Assembly (NCBI GenBank): GCA_022315425.1
Contig: JAIUPT010000019.1
Span: 558,001-622,000, forward strand
Direction: 5' to 3'
Length of the DNA: 64,000 nucleotides
Source: Pseudevernia furfuracea
Lineage: Eukaryota > Ascomycota > Lecanoromycetes > Lecanorales > Parmeliaceae
This document shows positions 10,475 to 20,873 of the stretch, piece after piece. The number at the start of each line of letters is the position of its first letter. The stretch's first letter is position 1. The translations under genes were made by a program, and so were the position numbers. The notes beneath the pieces are model-generated. The model saw nothing but the letters and a program-made list of their open reading frames with translations, was not told the DNA's origin and made no database searches.

Positions 10475-11485
10475 TCAATCACTAGTCCAAAGTGAAACAA
10501 AACTCATTAGTTCAGCTTCATCCACAACTTCCGGCAAGGGAACGTAGTCAGCGATCGTCTCCGACTGCTGCTCTTCCGGTTCCGGCGTCGTCATCGAGGC
10601 TTCAACGTGCCCGAACATCCGGTCTCCCCTAACACCTCCAGGGCGCACATCTACTTTGCCAGAAAAGCTCAGCAGCCGCTTCGTAAGGACTCTGTATTCA
10701 ATAGCGAAGATCCTCTTGCCGACGCCCGTAAGCTTTGCTTCCATCCGTCGGTCGGTGGAGAGGGATCCAGCCGCGCTGACGCTGTCAGGGCCGGAGATGG
10801 GTAGACCTGCTGCTGCCACCAGAGGTGCGAGCTCAGCGGGTGCTATCAATCCCACGTCGGTGGTGCTTTTATCTCTGACCTCTTCTGAGTAGTTCACTTG
10901 ATCGGCGATGAGGAGGGTCACCATCATGTACACAGGCCGCTTGTGGCCATGCCATTCCTTCAATTTGGCTTTTACCTCGTCCAGATCCAAAACGCGATTG
11001 CGATAATCATCTTCCTGCATTAATTGGATCTTATGAACCTTGTGGGCGCTGAAGGTAGGTGCGTGGCTCTGTTCGTTCAGGTGATTTGCACTCAACATGC
11101 TGGCCATTGCCAATTTTAGTGTCCTTGTCTTGGCTCGATTGATGACTTCCTCCACATCCTTCCAGCCCGGATCGTCGAGGATGTCTTTCTTTTGCATAGC
11201 AGTGTTGTGTTCAGCTGGCCTGAAGTTGGCTGACGGATGTTGGTAGCTAGGAACAATTCGACCGAGCCATTCTTGGAGATCTCCACCAACAGGAATGGTC
11301 TTGAAGGGCTCTAGAAGGTAAAATGTTCGTTCTGAATCCATCATGATTTCTTTCCATGAAGTCAATATAAACATGGACTCTCTCGACCTGTAGGAGTCCA
11401 CCATATTCGAGAGAAGATAGATGCCGCCCTTGATGTATCCTCGACGCATGGCTCCAATGATGCTGTGAAATATCTCCATGAGCAC
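10475..11485 (-). CDS. Unrecognised accessory protein next to NLR and patatin genes
   Basis: Up to 336 codons are open on the minus strand. The frame opens with GTG; ATG codons follow at the third codon and, more likely as the real protein start, at MMDSERTFYLL about 45 codons in. I do not recognise a named family with certainty. Visible are a block with GGDLQEWLGRIVPSY...NFRP, a charged middle with helix-forming Lys/Glu, a hydrophobic strand-like block (RPVYMMVTLLIADQV) followed by a small-residue stretch, then IFAIEYRVL and an acidic, proline-rich tail. No signal peptide and no clear membrane helix. It is divergent from the NLR fragment with only tens of bases between. The strand-rich look and the neighbourhood make a membrane-acting cell-death effector possible, but this is speculation. 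Confidence 0.55.
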   Translation of the reverse strand: MLMEIFHSIIGAMRRGYIKGGIYLLSNMVDSYRSRESMFILTSWKEIMMDSERTFYLLEPFKTIPVGGDLQEWLGRIVPSYQHPSANFRPAEHNTAMQKKDILDDPGWKDVEEVINRAKTRTLKLAMASMLSANHLNEQSHAPTFSAHKVHKIQLMQEDDYRNRVLDLDEVKAKLKEWHGHKRPVYMMVTLLIADQVNYSEEVRDKSTTDVGLIAPAELAPLVAAAGLPISGPDSVSAAGSLSTDRRMEAKLTGVGKRIFAIEYRVLTKRLLSFSGKVDVRPGGVRGDRMFGHVEASMTTPEPEEQQSETIADYVPLPEVVDEAELMSFVSLWTSD

Positions 11486-11510
11486 AAATGTTTCATCGTC
11501 ATAGACAGTC

Positions 11511-13177
11511 TAGACGTTATACAGGTCGATCAGGAGTCCTCCTCATCGTGACGTACTTTTGCTTTCACGGTTTGAGGAGCAATGGGTTCAGACCGTCGCC
11601 GAAACTTACTATCTCAACAAACTTGACATGAAGGCGAGCTTACAGCTCGCTACCCAAGAAGCGACAAAAATGCCGTGTGACATTCAAACCGGTGACAAGC
11701 TTGACTTGAGGTTTCTTGAGCAGTGTATGAGTCTTGTGGATGGAAGTGCATTAGCAATTTCAATATTGATGAGGGTGTATAAGGCATCCTGCGACTCATT
11801 CAAGCTGCTTTACCGCAAGTTGACCGATGGATCAGTTCTGAACGGGTATGGGCAGGATTACTGTGAAGAAGATCGCCATCGGGGCTTCATCGACGCACGT
11901 CATCTCGTCCGACAGGAAATAGGGACTTCTCGAGCTGCGCCTGTGGGTGATGATGACTTCAGACTCCTCGCGCCTTTCTGGAGGTCATTTCCTGCCAACC
12001 TGGCCTATTATCGTATATTCTTTCAGCTTGCCAAATCTCGAGTCAAAGATATCAACGAAATACCGAACGTACCAAGTTCTTGGCTCAAAGCAAGCATTGA
12101 AAGATTCTCCACAGGAGAGTTTGACGTCGCTGCCAGAGGCCAGGAATTTCCCGCAGTCAAGGTCTCCAGCTTGCGCTCCCTCGAGCTGGCTTTTCAACTT
12201 TGCGAGGAGAAAGGCTTTTTGTTCCGCAAATCCTTGATAAATGCAAACGGCAATGATCGTTCTGTACATATACATCCTCTAATGACCCTTGTGCTTCGAA
12301 GCCAACCATTCGCCCTGCCTGAATGGGCAGCCCACGTCGTGCAGGTGGCTTTTCACCGTTTTGTAAGCTACCAAACACGACATTGGTCTATGGAAACCGC
12401 GTTTCATGTGGACTCTAATGTACAAAGGGAGCTAGATGCTACCTTCGCAAATTACGCAACTGCGTGCTATTTTTCACTTACCATCAAGGCCAGTCTTTTC
12501 AACTGCATTGCTTTCGACATTATCCACTGGTCAGTATATCACATTCAACGGCGCGCACCCGCCGTCCTTGATATGTGCGATCGGTTTCTCTAGGTCTTTG
12601 GACTTCCGCTGGCCCAGAGTGGACCTTCTGCGCCCGGAACCTCTTTTCCTTTGCTTGTAAGGCGACCAAGAAGATCACGAAAATTGGCAGCAATGGTTCT
12701 GTGTTGAGTGGGCGAGGGATGCTGGAAATGTGTTGCCTTGGCGCGATCCATTACGCAGACCTGGCGGCTGAGTTGCTCGATGTCCAACACAATGATTCGG
12801 TTTTACTGGAAGGCATTGCGAAAAACTTGGACCATCACAGTGACTGCTACGACGTCAATCTCAAGCTGCTGGAAGTAGCTAGGACACGACTGGCGCGCCA
12901 CAAATTTGGCGACCAAGGTAGGACAAGCGCCATCAAAGATATCCTCAAGGTAGATGATGGCCTTTTCAACTGGAATAGTAAACACGGGATCGGATTTCAG
13001 ATGGGCCTTGTGGGTTATGATTTGCGCAGTAGGCTCGCTGCGGTCGAAGTTCCAGAAGAGATAGATTCACTTGAGCAGGAGCTCCTAGGTTTCTTGGATC
13101 GACAGCTAGACGGGATAGACGCCGCGGAGCGTAAGGCAGTCATATACGAGATTCTAGCCGTGGATTCCACGATGTAG
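11511..13177 (+). pseudogene. C-terminal half of a STAND/NLR-type protein, P-loop missing
   Basis: Coding runs from about 11511 (no ATG; first Met deep inside) to a stop at 13177, in two blocks, 11511-12593 and about 12617-13177, joined by an intron or frame change near 12530-12616. The start reads like the sensor motif of an NB-ARC/NACHT ATPase (VLLLSRFEEQW), followed by a winged-helix-type segment (LDLRFLEQCMSLVDGSALAISIL), then LAPFWRSFPANL, a helical domain and IHPLMTLVLRSQ, as seen after the ATPase in fungal CHAT/NLR proteins. Walker A and B are absent, and the sequence that should hold them is occupied by the divergent gene at 10475-11485. The second block is helical, possibly worn TPR-like. 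It is probably a truncated remnant; alternatively a P-loop-less protein with unresolved first exon. Confidence 0.55.
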
Positions 13178-13976
13178 AGTATCGGAAAGTTATTACTAGC
13201 TGTACGCGTAATACCAGCCTATAAATACTAATTATTAGCTATATTTTGTTACGCAATTGATTTACAACAAGCTATAGATAATACGTGACCTTTAGCATCT
13301 ATACTATCTAAATACTATCCCTCTTCTTGATTCTTAGTCCTTCCTTGTAAGATACTCTAAGTCTTTAAGGTAGTGAGTAGATGCAGATCCGTTGGTCAAG
13401 CAGAGTAGCGTTCTGTTCGCAGAGTTAAAGAAGCCCTCGGAGACGAAGATTATATACTGGATAAAGGTCATATAGAGGGTTTGTACTACACTTTGTACGA
13501 AAATCCTATGCGAAAAGATTACGATTCAACCCTTAAAATGAGATGGCCGGCTGGGGCTGAGGCTCTTGATATGGATGACAGGCGCAAAAAGGCTCTGTAC
13601 AGGGCTGCCCTGGACTGCCAGTCTTCCAACGGGCAGTAAATTGCATATGCGGTGGCTGTGGGACATGTTTGTGAAGGAATTAGCGCAGTGCCAGGCTGTG
13701 GGCCATCACATTTCCAATTGGATCCTTACCGTGACGGGGCGTTTTCCCGTGCATGAGATGCAGCCACCATCATTCCGCCTTAGTAATCCCAGGCTGCAAC
13801 ATGCAATCCGCACTGTGACTGAGCTTATCCGATGCTTATTGTTAGTTCCCTCTTGTCCTGAGGCCTCTCTTTCTTGGCTCCGGTCATGTTCAAACGGACT
13901 GTTGCATGCGAACGCTGCATATCTATACTCTCGTACTGAAACACTTATGCAAACCACTCAAGAGACGTATAGCAGC
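13178..13976. other. TA-rich patch and an orphan 80-codon frame
   Basis: 13190-13370 is unusually rich in TA, with words such as ctatactatctaaatactatc, as in worn, AT-shifted repeats of filamentous fungi. From about 13424 to a stop at 13636 a plus-strand frame stays open without an ATG at its start and has a coding-like make-up (YTLYENPMRKDYDSTLKM). It could be an exon of an upstream gene or of an alternative patatin transcript. I could not connect it. Confidence 0.45.
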
Positions 13977-15167
13977 ATGGCAGCACCTACTCCTCCAGCC
14001 AACACGAAAAACCTTCGCTTAATCTGCTTTGACGGCGGAGGCGTCCGCGGGTTGGCCTCATTGTTCATATTGCAGCAAATCCTGTCGAGCGTCGGGAACC
14101 CATTGCCATGCCAGTACTTCGACATGATTGGGGGCACGAGCACTGGCGCGTGAGTTATGATTCGCTTCGAACAAACTGCCATGCGCTTGTTACTGATAGT
14201 TTGCCAGCCTCATCGCTATCATGCTTGGCTGTCTCGAGATGGACGTACAGACTTGTATTGACAAATACATCGAGATCATGGCATACGTTTTCCAGGATGC
14301 CCGGCTTCTATCTATAGATAGACATAGAGACATCGTTGCAAAGTACAAGCAAGGTCGATTGAGGGAACGTATACTGGGAGTCATTGGAGAATCGCGTGTA
14401 ATTCAAGACAACGCTCCTCAAAATTTGCGTATGAGAAGGCAAGATCGAACTGCTTTTTGTAAAGTGTAAGTCAACACTCTGCTGTCCCGATCGCACAAGG
14501 TCGCACAATCGTTGACCCTGATCCCAGATTTGTCGTGGCAACCTACCAAGCGACGGGCGATAGAGAGATATTCTCCAATTACCAAAGGCCCTTCGCGCAG
14601 CAAAGCGATTGGATAGACCAAGTGACGCTCTGTGAAGCCGCCCTCGCTTCCACAGCCGCCCTCTCCTTCTTCGACCCCATGCTCATCACCCACGCCGGAA
14701 TATCGCACCAATTCCTCGACGGCGCCTTCGTCGCCAACAACCCTGTCAACGTTCTTTGGAACGAAGCCCAAACCCAATTCCTCACTGGTGGCCCACCCAC
14801 CCACCTCTCCGACCGCATCCGCATCATGCTCTCTATCGGCACTGGCAAGATGGGCCCTGCAGCCATCAGCAGCAGAGCCACTAAGATTCTCGATGTGCTG
14901 AAGAGATTCGCCCTGCAGACGGACAACACGGCGCGGGCGTTCCACGAAACCAACATGGCGTTGGCGCTCGAGTACGCATACATGCGGTTCAATCCGCCCT
15001 ACATGGAAGATATTGGTCTCGATGATGCCGATAAGCGGAATCTCATTGCTGCGCGGACGGCGAATTATGGCAATGATCCGGAGCAGACGCAGAGACTGCA
15101 CCAGTTCCAGCGGGTGGCGGGGACGGAGCAAAGTATGTCACTTCCGGAGCACGAGCTCTTCGCATAG
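13977..15167 (+). CDS. Patatin-like phospholipase
   Basis: Three exons (13977-14149, 14208-14465, 14528-15167) give 356 residues. All catalytic elements of a patatin are present: the oxyanion loop DGGGVRG (residues 19-25), the nucleophile in GGTSTGA (Ser55, split codon region at the first intron) and the Asp of the dyad in FLDGAF (Asp208). The enzyme should release fatty acids from phospholipids or other acyl esters. In fungi, patatin domains are a common effector of NLR-type proteins, usually fused in front of the ATPase. Here the domain stands alone, downstream of an NLR remnant on the same strand. No signal peptide or membrane helix. Both introns (58 and 62 bases) have CTGA-type branch sites and rejoin family sequence (TSTGA-LIAIMLG, FCKV-FVVATY). 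Activity looks intact. Confidence 0.9.
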
Positions 15168-15305
15168 GATTGATATTTCGATTTGTTTTTGCCGCGGTTT
15201 CACACTGTATCGAGACGATTTCTGTACGCTTCACGCTTATGAGTCAATCCACGACTCTTACCTGTTCTATTTCCCCCTGGTAGCCGAAAAACTAAATATA
15301 AAAAG

Positions 15306-16123
15306 TTGAAGCGAGCTCTGACAATTGCTGCAGACCGACGTTTTTACGTGCTGAGTCGTGGGCCGATCTATGTGAAAGGCGTGGAAACGGAAGATCACCC
15401 CTCGTACTGGAGCTACATGACTCTCACCGCCCTCGAGGTGTATGAACACATATATGAAGACATCTTCATGACGTACCCCGAATACAACGGTTATGTTCCC
15501 TGTAAGTCATGGTGGGTTTCTGTCTTTGCATCGCATTGCATATCGTACGTCTTGAAACGGAAACCTGGAACAGTCCTAGCGACGCCTCCGCCCATTTGGC
15601 CCACGATGGCAGAGGAATATAAACGCTGACATTATTCCTAAAACTACAAGGGGCGGCCTTCAAAAATCAGTTCTATCCTTCCACCCCGCCACCAAGATTG
15701 ATTGAGGAAATCTGGCGCCGATTGCTTCACGACAGATCGGCGCCTCTGTCAGAGACACTGCCGCACCCGAAGGGCTATGTCATCGCCATATTATATATGC
15801 TACATATCGAGTCAAATTACGGGCACCGAAAACCAAACGGGAAAGACCCGCGGGACTCCAGCAAGATCTTATTGTCTAAGCCAAGGCGGGCGCTATGCAA
15901 GTCGTTTGGGTTTTGGGTACTTTGCCAGTGTGGTAACGAGTGTGGTCGCATGTGGAACTTTGCAAACAATGACGGGCTGAGTCGAGGGGGGAATACAGAG
16001 CGCACCTGCGAGGTCGCGGAAGCCATTGCGAAGCTTGGTGGAATGGGTATGGGATTGGAAAAATATCGACGTTCGGAGGCGTGGCTGCGTACGAGGAAGG
16101 TGTGGCAGAGGGGTAGGGCGTGA
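15306..16123 (+). CDS. Hypothetical protein, gene model unresolved
   Basis: Two coding-like blocks lie on the plus strand: 15306-15629 (Tyr-rich, with EVYEHIYEDIFMTYPEYNGYVP, followed by a good donor gtaagt at about 15502) and about 15654-16123 (from AFKNQFYPSTPPP to a Lys/Arg-rich end at a stop). An intron from about 15502 to 15573 fits the first block, but no GT donor joins it cleanly to the second. I do not recognise the family and cannot say whether one or two genes, or a worn one, are present. It follows the patatin by 138 bases on the same strand. Confidence 0.4.
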
Positions 16124-16238
16124 GGATCGGGATGTATAAAAGTCGCGGGTCGTGACAGTATCCTGTTCCAGTTCATAGTTGTCGAAAGAAGGCCCCTTCT
16201 TGGCCAAAGTGCCAGTGGGAGACGAATCGATGGAAAAT

Positions 16239-17090
16239 TTAGTGACGTTCACTTAGGAGACCTTGCTCTGATGTAGACCTCTGATCGATTGAGCCGCGAT
16301 CATCGAACAAGAGTGAAGAGCCACCGATACTGCCCATGTGACGATCCTGTGAAAGGCTCTCGTGTGACAAACCACCCGCGCCGTGCCCGTGATTGAGTTT
16401 CTGCAAACGGGTCGGACGCTGCGCACTGGCGCTTGAGTACGTGCTTGCGTCATCTTGGACATAGGCAGGCGCCCGCGATCTGCTAGTGACGCTGATGCTT
16501 CGATCGCGCCTCTGAAGACGAACACGACCCTGTAAGCTGGCATCGGTGCGCAGGCTTACATTGTCTGGCGCCAGTCCTCGTTCAACGTTTAGATTCCATG
16601 CGTCAATTTGAGATCGGGTACCCGACACTTTTTGAGCAGATCTGTTGCATAGGCTTTCGCTGCCAGCTATACGAGCGGAGGGGCCGTGCGTTGGCCGATG
16701 ACTTCCACTGAAGATGATGGAGGAAGATGGAGGTATGTGTGCTGCTTCGGGAGCTGTCACCAGAGGTTTTGAATACTCGCGAGCATTTTTCTGTGCCTTT
16801 TCCCGTTCTCGAAGTTCTCTTTGTCGTCTCTTCTCCCGTTCTTGTTCGTTCGCGTTTTCCATTCGCAGTCTCTTCCCATATTCTTTTGTAAGCCAAAGCT
16901 CGTCACGATGATGTTGGCGTCGTTTTCGGCTCTCCTCACGTCGATTACGCGCACGTCGGAGGCAATGTGTTATGCCGTTGCCCATAACGCATGCGAAAAA
17001 GCCGGAAAAAAGCAGGAAACAAATTATGATGAAGAGAACGAAAGGGATGCCAAATACAAGGATGAGATCCCCCGGATATGTTGCTACCGA
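16239..17090 (-). CDS. Small single-pass membrane protein of unknown function
   Basis: The frame is open from a likely splice acceptor (ttag at about 17091) down to the stop at 16239; the first ATG inside is at 16985. Reading from the acceptor gives a strongly hydrophobic helix (LILVFGIPFVLFIIICFLLFSGF, given here only as its type) directly before MGNGITHCLRR, then a highly basic and charged segment (RRARNRREESRKRR to EREKRRQRELREREK), and a Ser/Arg-rich disordered tail. This is a one-helix protein with a long positively charged cytosolic tail, common among fungal orphan proteins. The first exon, probably near 17100-17170, was not fixed because no donor with matching phase stood out. Confidence 0.5.
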   Translation of the reverse strand, partial: SVATYPGDLILVFGIPFVLFIIICFLLFSGFFACVMGNGITHCLRRARNRREESRKRRQHHRDELWLTKEYGKRLRMENANEQEREKRRQRELREREKAQKNAREYSKPLVTAPEAAHIPPSSSIIFSGSHRPTHGPSARIAGSESLCNRSAQKVSGTRSQIDAWNLNVERGLAPDNVSLRTDASLQGRVRLQRRDRSISVTSRSRAPAYVQDDASTYSSASAQRPTRLQKLNHGHGAGGLSHESLSQDRHMGSIGGSSLLFDDRGSIDQRSTSEQGLLSERH

Positions 17091-17093
17091 CTA

Positions 17094-20000
17094 AGTCAGC
17101 TTAAAAGTTGCTATGACAGGATGGAGTGGCATTTCTGACTGATGAAGCTTCCGGCGTCAGCAGTCGATCTCATCATGATGGCCATAGCGGAAAGTTCTTT
17201 CAAACTCCGCTTTTGTATTTGAGATAGTGATAGTCGTTCGAAGGTATTTATAACAAGTCGTAGGAAAATGATAGAAAAGGGCTTGCTGGAGTGATGCTGC
17301 TGACGGGCGGAGAACGCTGGTTGACGGCTTGGAAGTGCGAGAAAGCGTGGGAACGGTGCTGGAAATAAGACAGCTTGGTAGCGATTGCAATGTACCTTAG
17401 CAATAACGAGAGACGGTGCGCTGTTCAAAGGGTGCAGAACGAGTGTGGAGATGGTATCACAGAAACACAAGTCAAGGCAGCTCAAGACATAGGTAGATGA
17501 GGATATCATCAATTCGAGGTGTGACGCACTCGGACCGAGGTATTGAGGCTTTTTTCACCCACCGCCCACCACCCACACCAAAAATAAAGGAATATTCTTA
17601 TCACATAATATGACATCACAAAGGAGTTGTTCAATGCCATAGGCTCATCAAACCTCTCGCGCCTTAGAGGGCTCGCCTCCACCCCAAAGGTGAACAATTA
17701 CATTCATCTATCGCCCCGTGCCCATCGTGCGTTTGCATTTATTAAGAGGGTACGAGTGCATAGCAATAGCAAAAAGTTGTCGACTACTGAGAGCCTACTA
17801 TTATGTTGTGGTATTGTACCTGCATCAGGAGGATCAACCCGAACTTCCGCCGACAAGCTTTCCAATTATACGCAACTAATTCATCAACGCGCCAACCTGC
17901 TCGACAGTACGGAGTAGGAACTTACAATAAGATGCATCACTGCGATTAAGCCATCCCTGCGCCGTAGACCAGGCCGGCTTCCATTCCAGACAATCATCCA
18001 CACGAAGGTCTACCTACAACGTACCACATAGCCGTTCCATCGATACAATCGACGACCCAAGAGAACAGTCTCGACGGCTTCAAAGAAAACGTGCCCCCGA
18101 TCTAAGCTGTCAAACAACTAACCTCCATCCATCTGCCCCCGTGAAGAAGGAGACTGCAGTTCCTGAACCCTACCAGACGAAACAGCGTTAGCCGCCAGCT
18201 CGACCCAGACTGATGAACCTTGGCCGTACCAGTGCCACTGCCACTGCCAATGCGGATACTTGAGGGAGAGAACTCAGATCGAGCCTAGATCATGATTGGG
18301 AAAAAGGATCGTCGAAGAGAATAACACAATGAGAGCGACGGGAGATTCGAGAAAGTCTACATACACAGGGATGGAATTGATGGACTTCACCTTGGTGATA
18401 TACGTCATAGTATTCCTCTCTCGAATGGAATTTTGATCTAAACAGGACTTTCGTGATGATTTCTATCGCCCTCAATCCTTCGCTTGCAATGTGCATGCTT
18501 CTTTTCTCAGTCTCAGCGTGGCATGAGCAGTCTACTCCTTTTAAGCAATGCTTATACCTCTTGTCAAAGCACCTAGCCTTTCTCTTGTGGCCGCCTCTAT
18601 TAACAACCATTTCCAACACCACGCTGATGCCGATGTTAATATGCTTTCTGCTGTAGCTTGACTTTTCAGATCAAGTGCCGCTGTCAACTACAACGAGCTT
18701 TTAATAGGTTGCTACCTAAGTCTTTAAACGGCGGCTTTGGACTTACTAATTTCAAGGTGCCTTGTATACGCTTCTCTAAAACTTCTGTGCTCATCAAATG
18801 AGCTTGCAGCTGGACTTCATAGACTCCAAGCCCGTGAGACCCGTCAACGGGACTGTAGAGTATTTCATCGTCACCATGGCAGAAGTATCGATGAAGCTTT
18901 TCGCTCTCTTTTAGGGCACTAATTATTGGACTCTTCATTCGAATTGATCTCCTTCAGAGCAATAGCATTCTTTTGTCCCGCCCGCCCACGCCTGTTACAT
19001 ATATACAGCTTTATTTTCACTCTAGGTCTGTGCTCCTACAAGCATGGGAGTTTTCTAGCGCTGGGGTACGAGAACACGTCTGCTCAGGCCTCTGTTGGCT
19101 CAAGACCCTGGCGTTGGGATGGCCCAATCAACTATCTTCGAGTTCTGTATAGCCTCATGATTGTCGAATTAGTCCATTTATTGAAGGAAATGAGAATACT
19201 GAGCGGTGAGAGAGGCGGCTAAGACAAACACATATTGTGACTATTGTTTCTCGGTAGGTGCCTTTTTGTTGATTGTACCCGTGGTCTTTGCCCCAGCACA
19301 GTCTTTTCTGTGTTCTTTTCTACAAACCCGCTAATGTTGGGATAACTAGTCCATCTGTGGAATCCAGTATAACTGCGAAACCTGCTCCAACTTCTACCTT
19401 TGCTAAAGTGTTATCTGTCTAAGGAAGTCATGTATTTCGCCGCTTATCTTTTCACACCCATTGGGCCTGAATACCGCACAGAAAGCGAGGCGAGCGTTCT
19501 TGAGAGTGAGGAGGATAACGATAAAGAAGAAGAAGGAGAAGGAGAAGAAGATTGAGGAGGAGAAAAAAATAAAGGAGAAAGAGAGGGAAGATACGAAAAA
19601 AAGAAAATTCCGGACCGGACAATGATCGAGATCCCGAATTTCGAGATGAGAGCGGGGTAGCGGATGAGTCTTTACAGGCCATCATAGAAGTAGTACAGGA
19701 CTAGGCTGTACGCTATTGAAGATAATAAGTATGATGAATCTCGAATCGAGAAACTACGGTAGACGATGAAACCAGCATCTAGTGAAGGTGCCTAGCTGCT
19801 CAGATCTTCATTCTCCACGAATCACCGGCCAGTTGCAAACACAAATCTAGATGTGAAAACACCAATGATTACGAATTATCGAATTAGTATTACCAAAATC
19901 ACTGACCACCAAAGACGAATGGAATGATTTGTTTTTGAGGTGCCATACAGAAGGAAGTCATGTCATCACGGCTCGAGTAGTTGAAAGGAGAGTGAGCTGC

Positions 20001-20873
20001 GGTCACAGCATGCCTTCAGGTCTCCCCTGGTAGATAACACCGAGCAGGATATTTCATTACCTCGAATTAGCAGTGCCAGCCATTAGCAGAAGGGGTCAAA
20101 ACAAAGGAAACGAATCCTCCTTGAAAAGTCGTAGATGGTCAATAACCCGTAGCTCACCGCGAAAGGTTAAGCTTAATAGGCCCGTACAAGGTTCACATAT
20201 CAAGTTTATGTGACTCGGAATATTGGCTTGACTTGAATGCGTTCCTTAACTCTGCGAACGTACCCCTCTGGACGGCTTCCTTGATTTGGGATTGTTGCAT
20301 TTGGAATAGGTTACGAATTGATGCGTGGCATCTATCTAGTGGACAATCCAGCAAAAGACTTGCACGCTGTGACGAATGGTGAGAGGTGAAGAAGAAATTG
20401 TTGACTGCTAACCACAGGAACCCGTTCGTTGTCATTTGCTCAAATATCGACTGCTCGACTAATGTCCTGTACAATAAATTCAATAATGTACTCACTCGGA
20501 AGTTCGAGATTGCGGAGATTTTGATAAGGCTGAAGGACCCCTAAAATTCACGCCAAGCCAAGCCAAGACCATCAACAACACACCGAGTCACCGACACACG
20601 GAAACCAAGGTTTAGGGGCGAGGCCATCCGCGACGCACGCATCATCACAACCACTTTCTCCTCACTGCTGCTGCTAGGACCGTTGTTCTTTGAGACTTTC
20701 ATTAACACGCAGATTTGTGCAGTTGATGCATGTGTTGAGCTATCGTTGACTGGGAAGACCCTGCGTCTGCTCGGCGGCCGAAAACAACATTCCAGTCGTC
20801 GCCAGTCGCAACCAAATCAGCCGGTGTTTGCCCACCGATAGTGTATATCGCAAACCACTTTTGAAAAGCTCTA
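17094..20873. other. Gene-poor 3.8 kb
   Basis: No supportable gene. Short open frames (for example 18290-18622 and 20193-20495, minus) start without a convincing ATG and lack family features. The stretch includes a purine tract described separately, and its right end must hold the apsA promoter. Confidence 0.5.
19494..19612 (+). repeat. Low-complexity purine tract
   Basis: An imperfect run of GAA, GGA and AAG units on the plus strand, nearly all A or G for over 100 bases. The minus strand is a pyrimidine run that creates an artefactual Leu/Phe-rich open frame. Confidence 0.8.

Noticed and set aside
19452..19685. Leu/Phe-rich minus-strand frame
   Set aside because: An artefact of the purine tract at 19494-19612.
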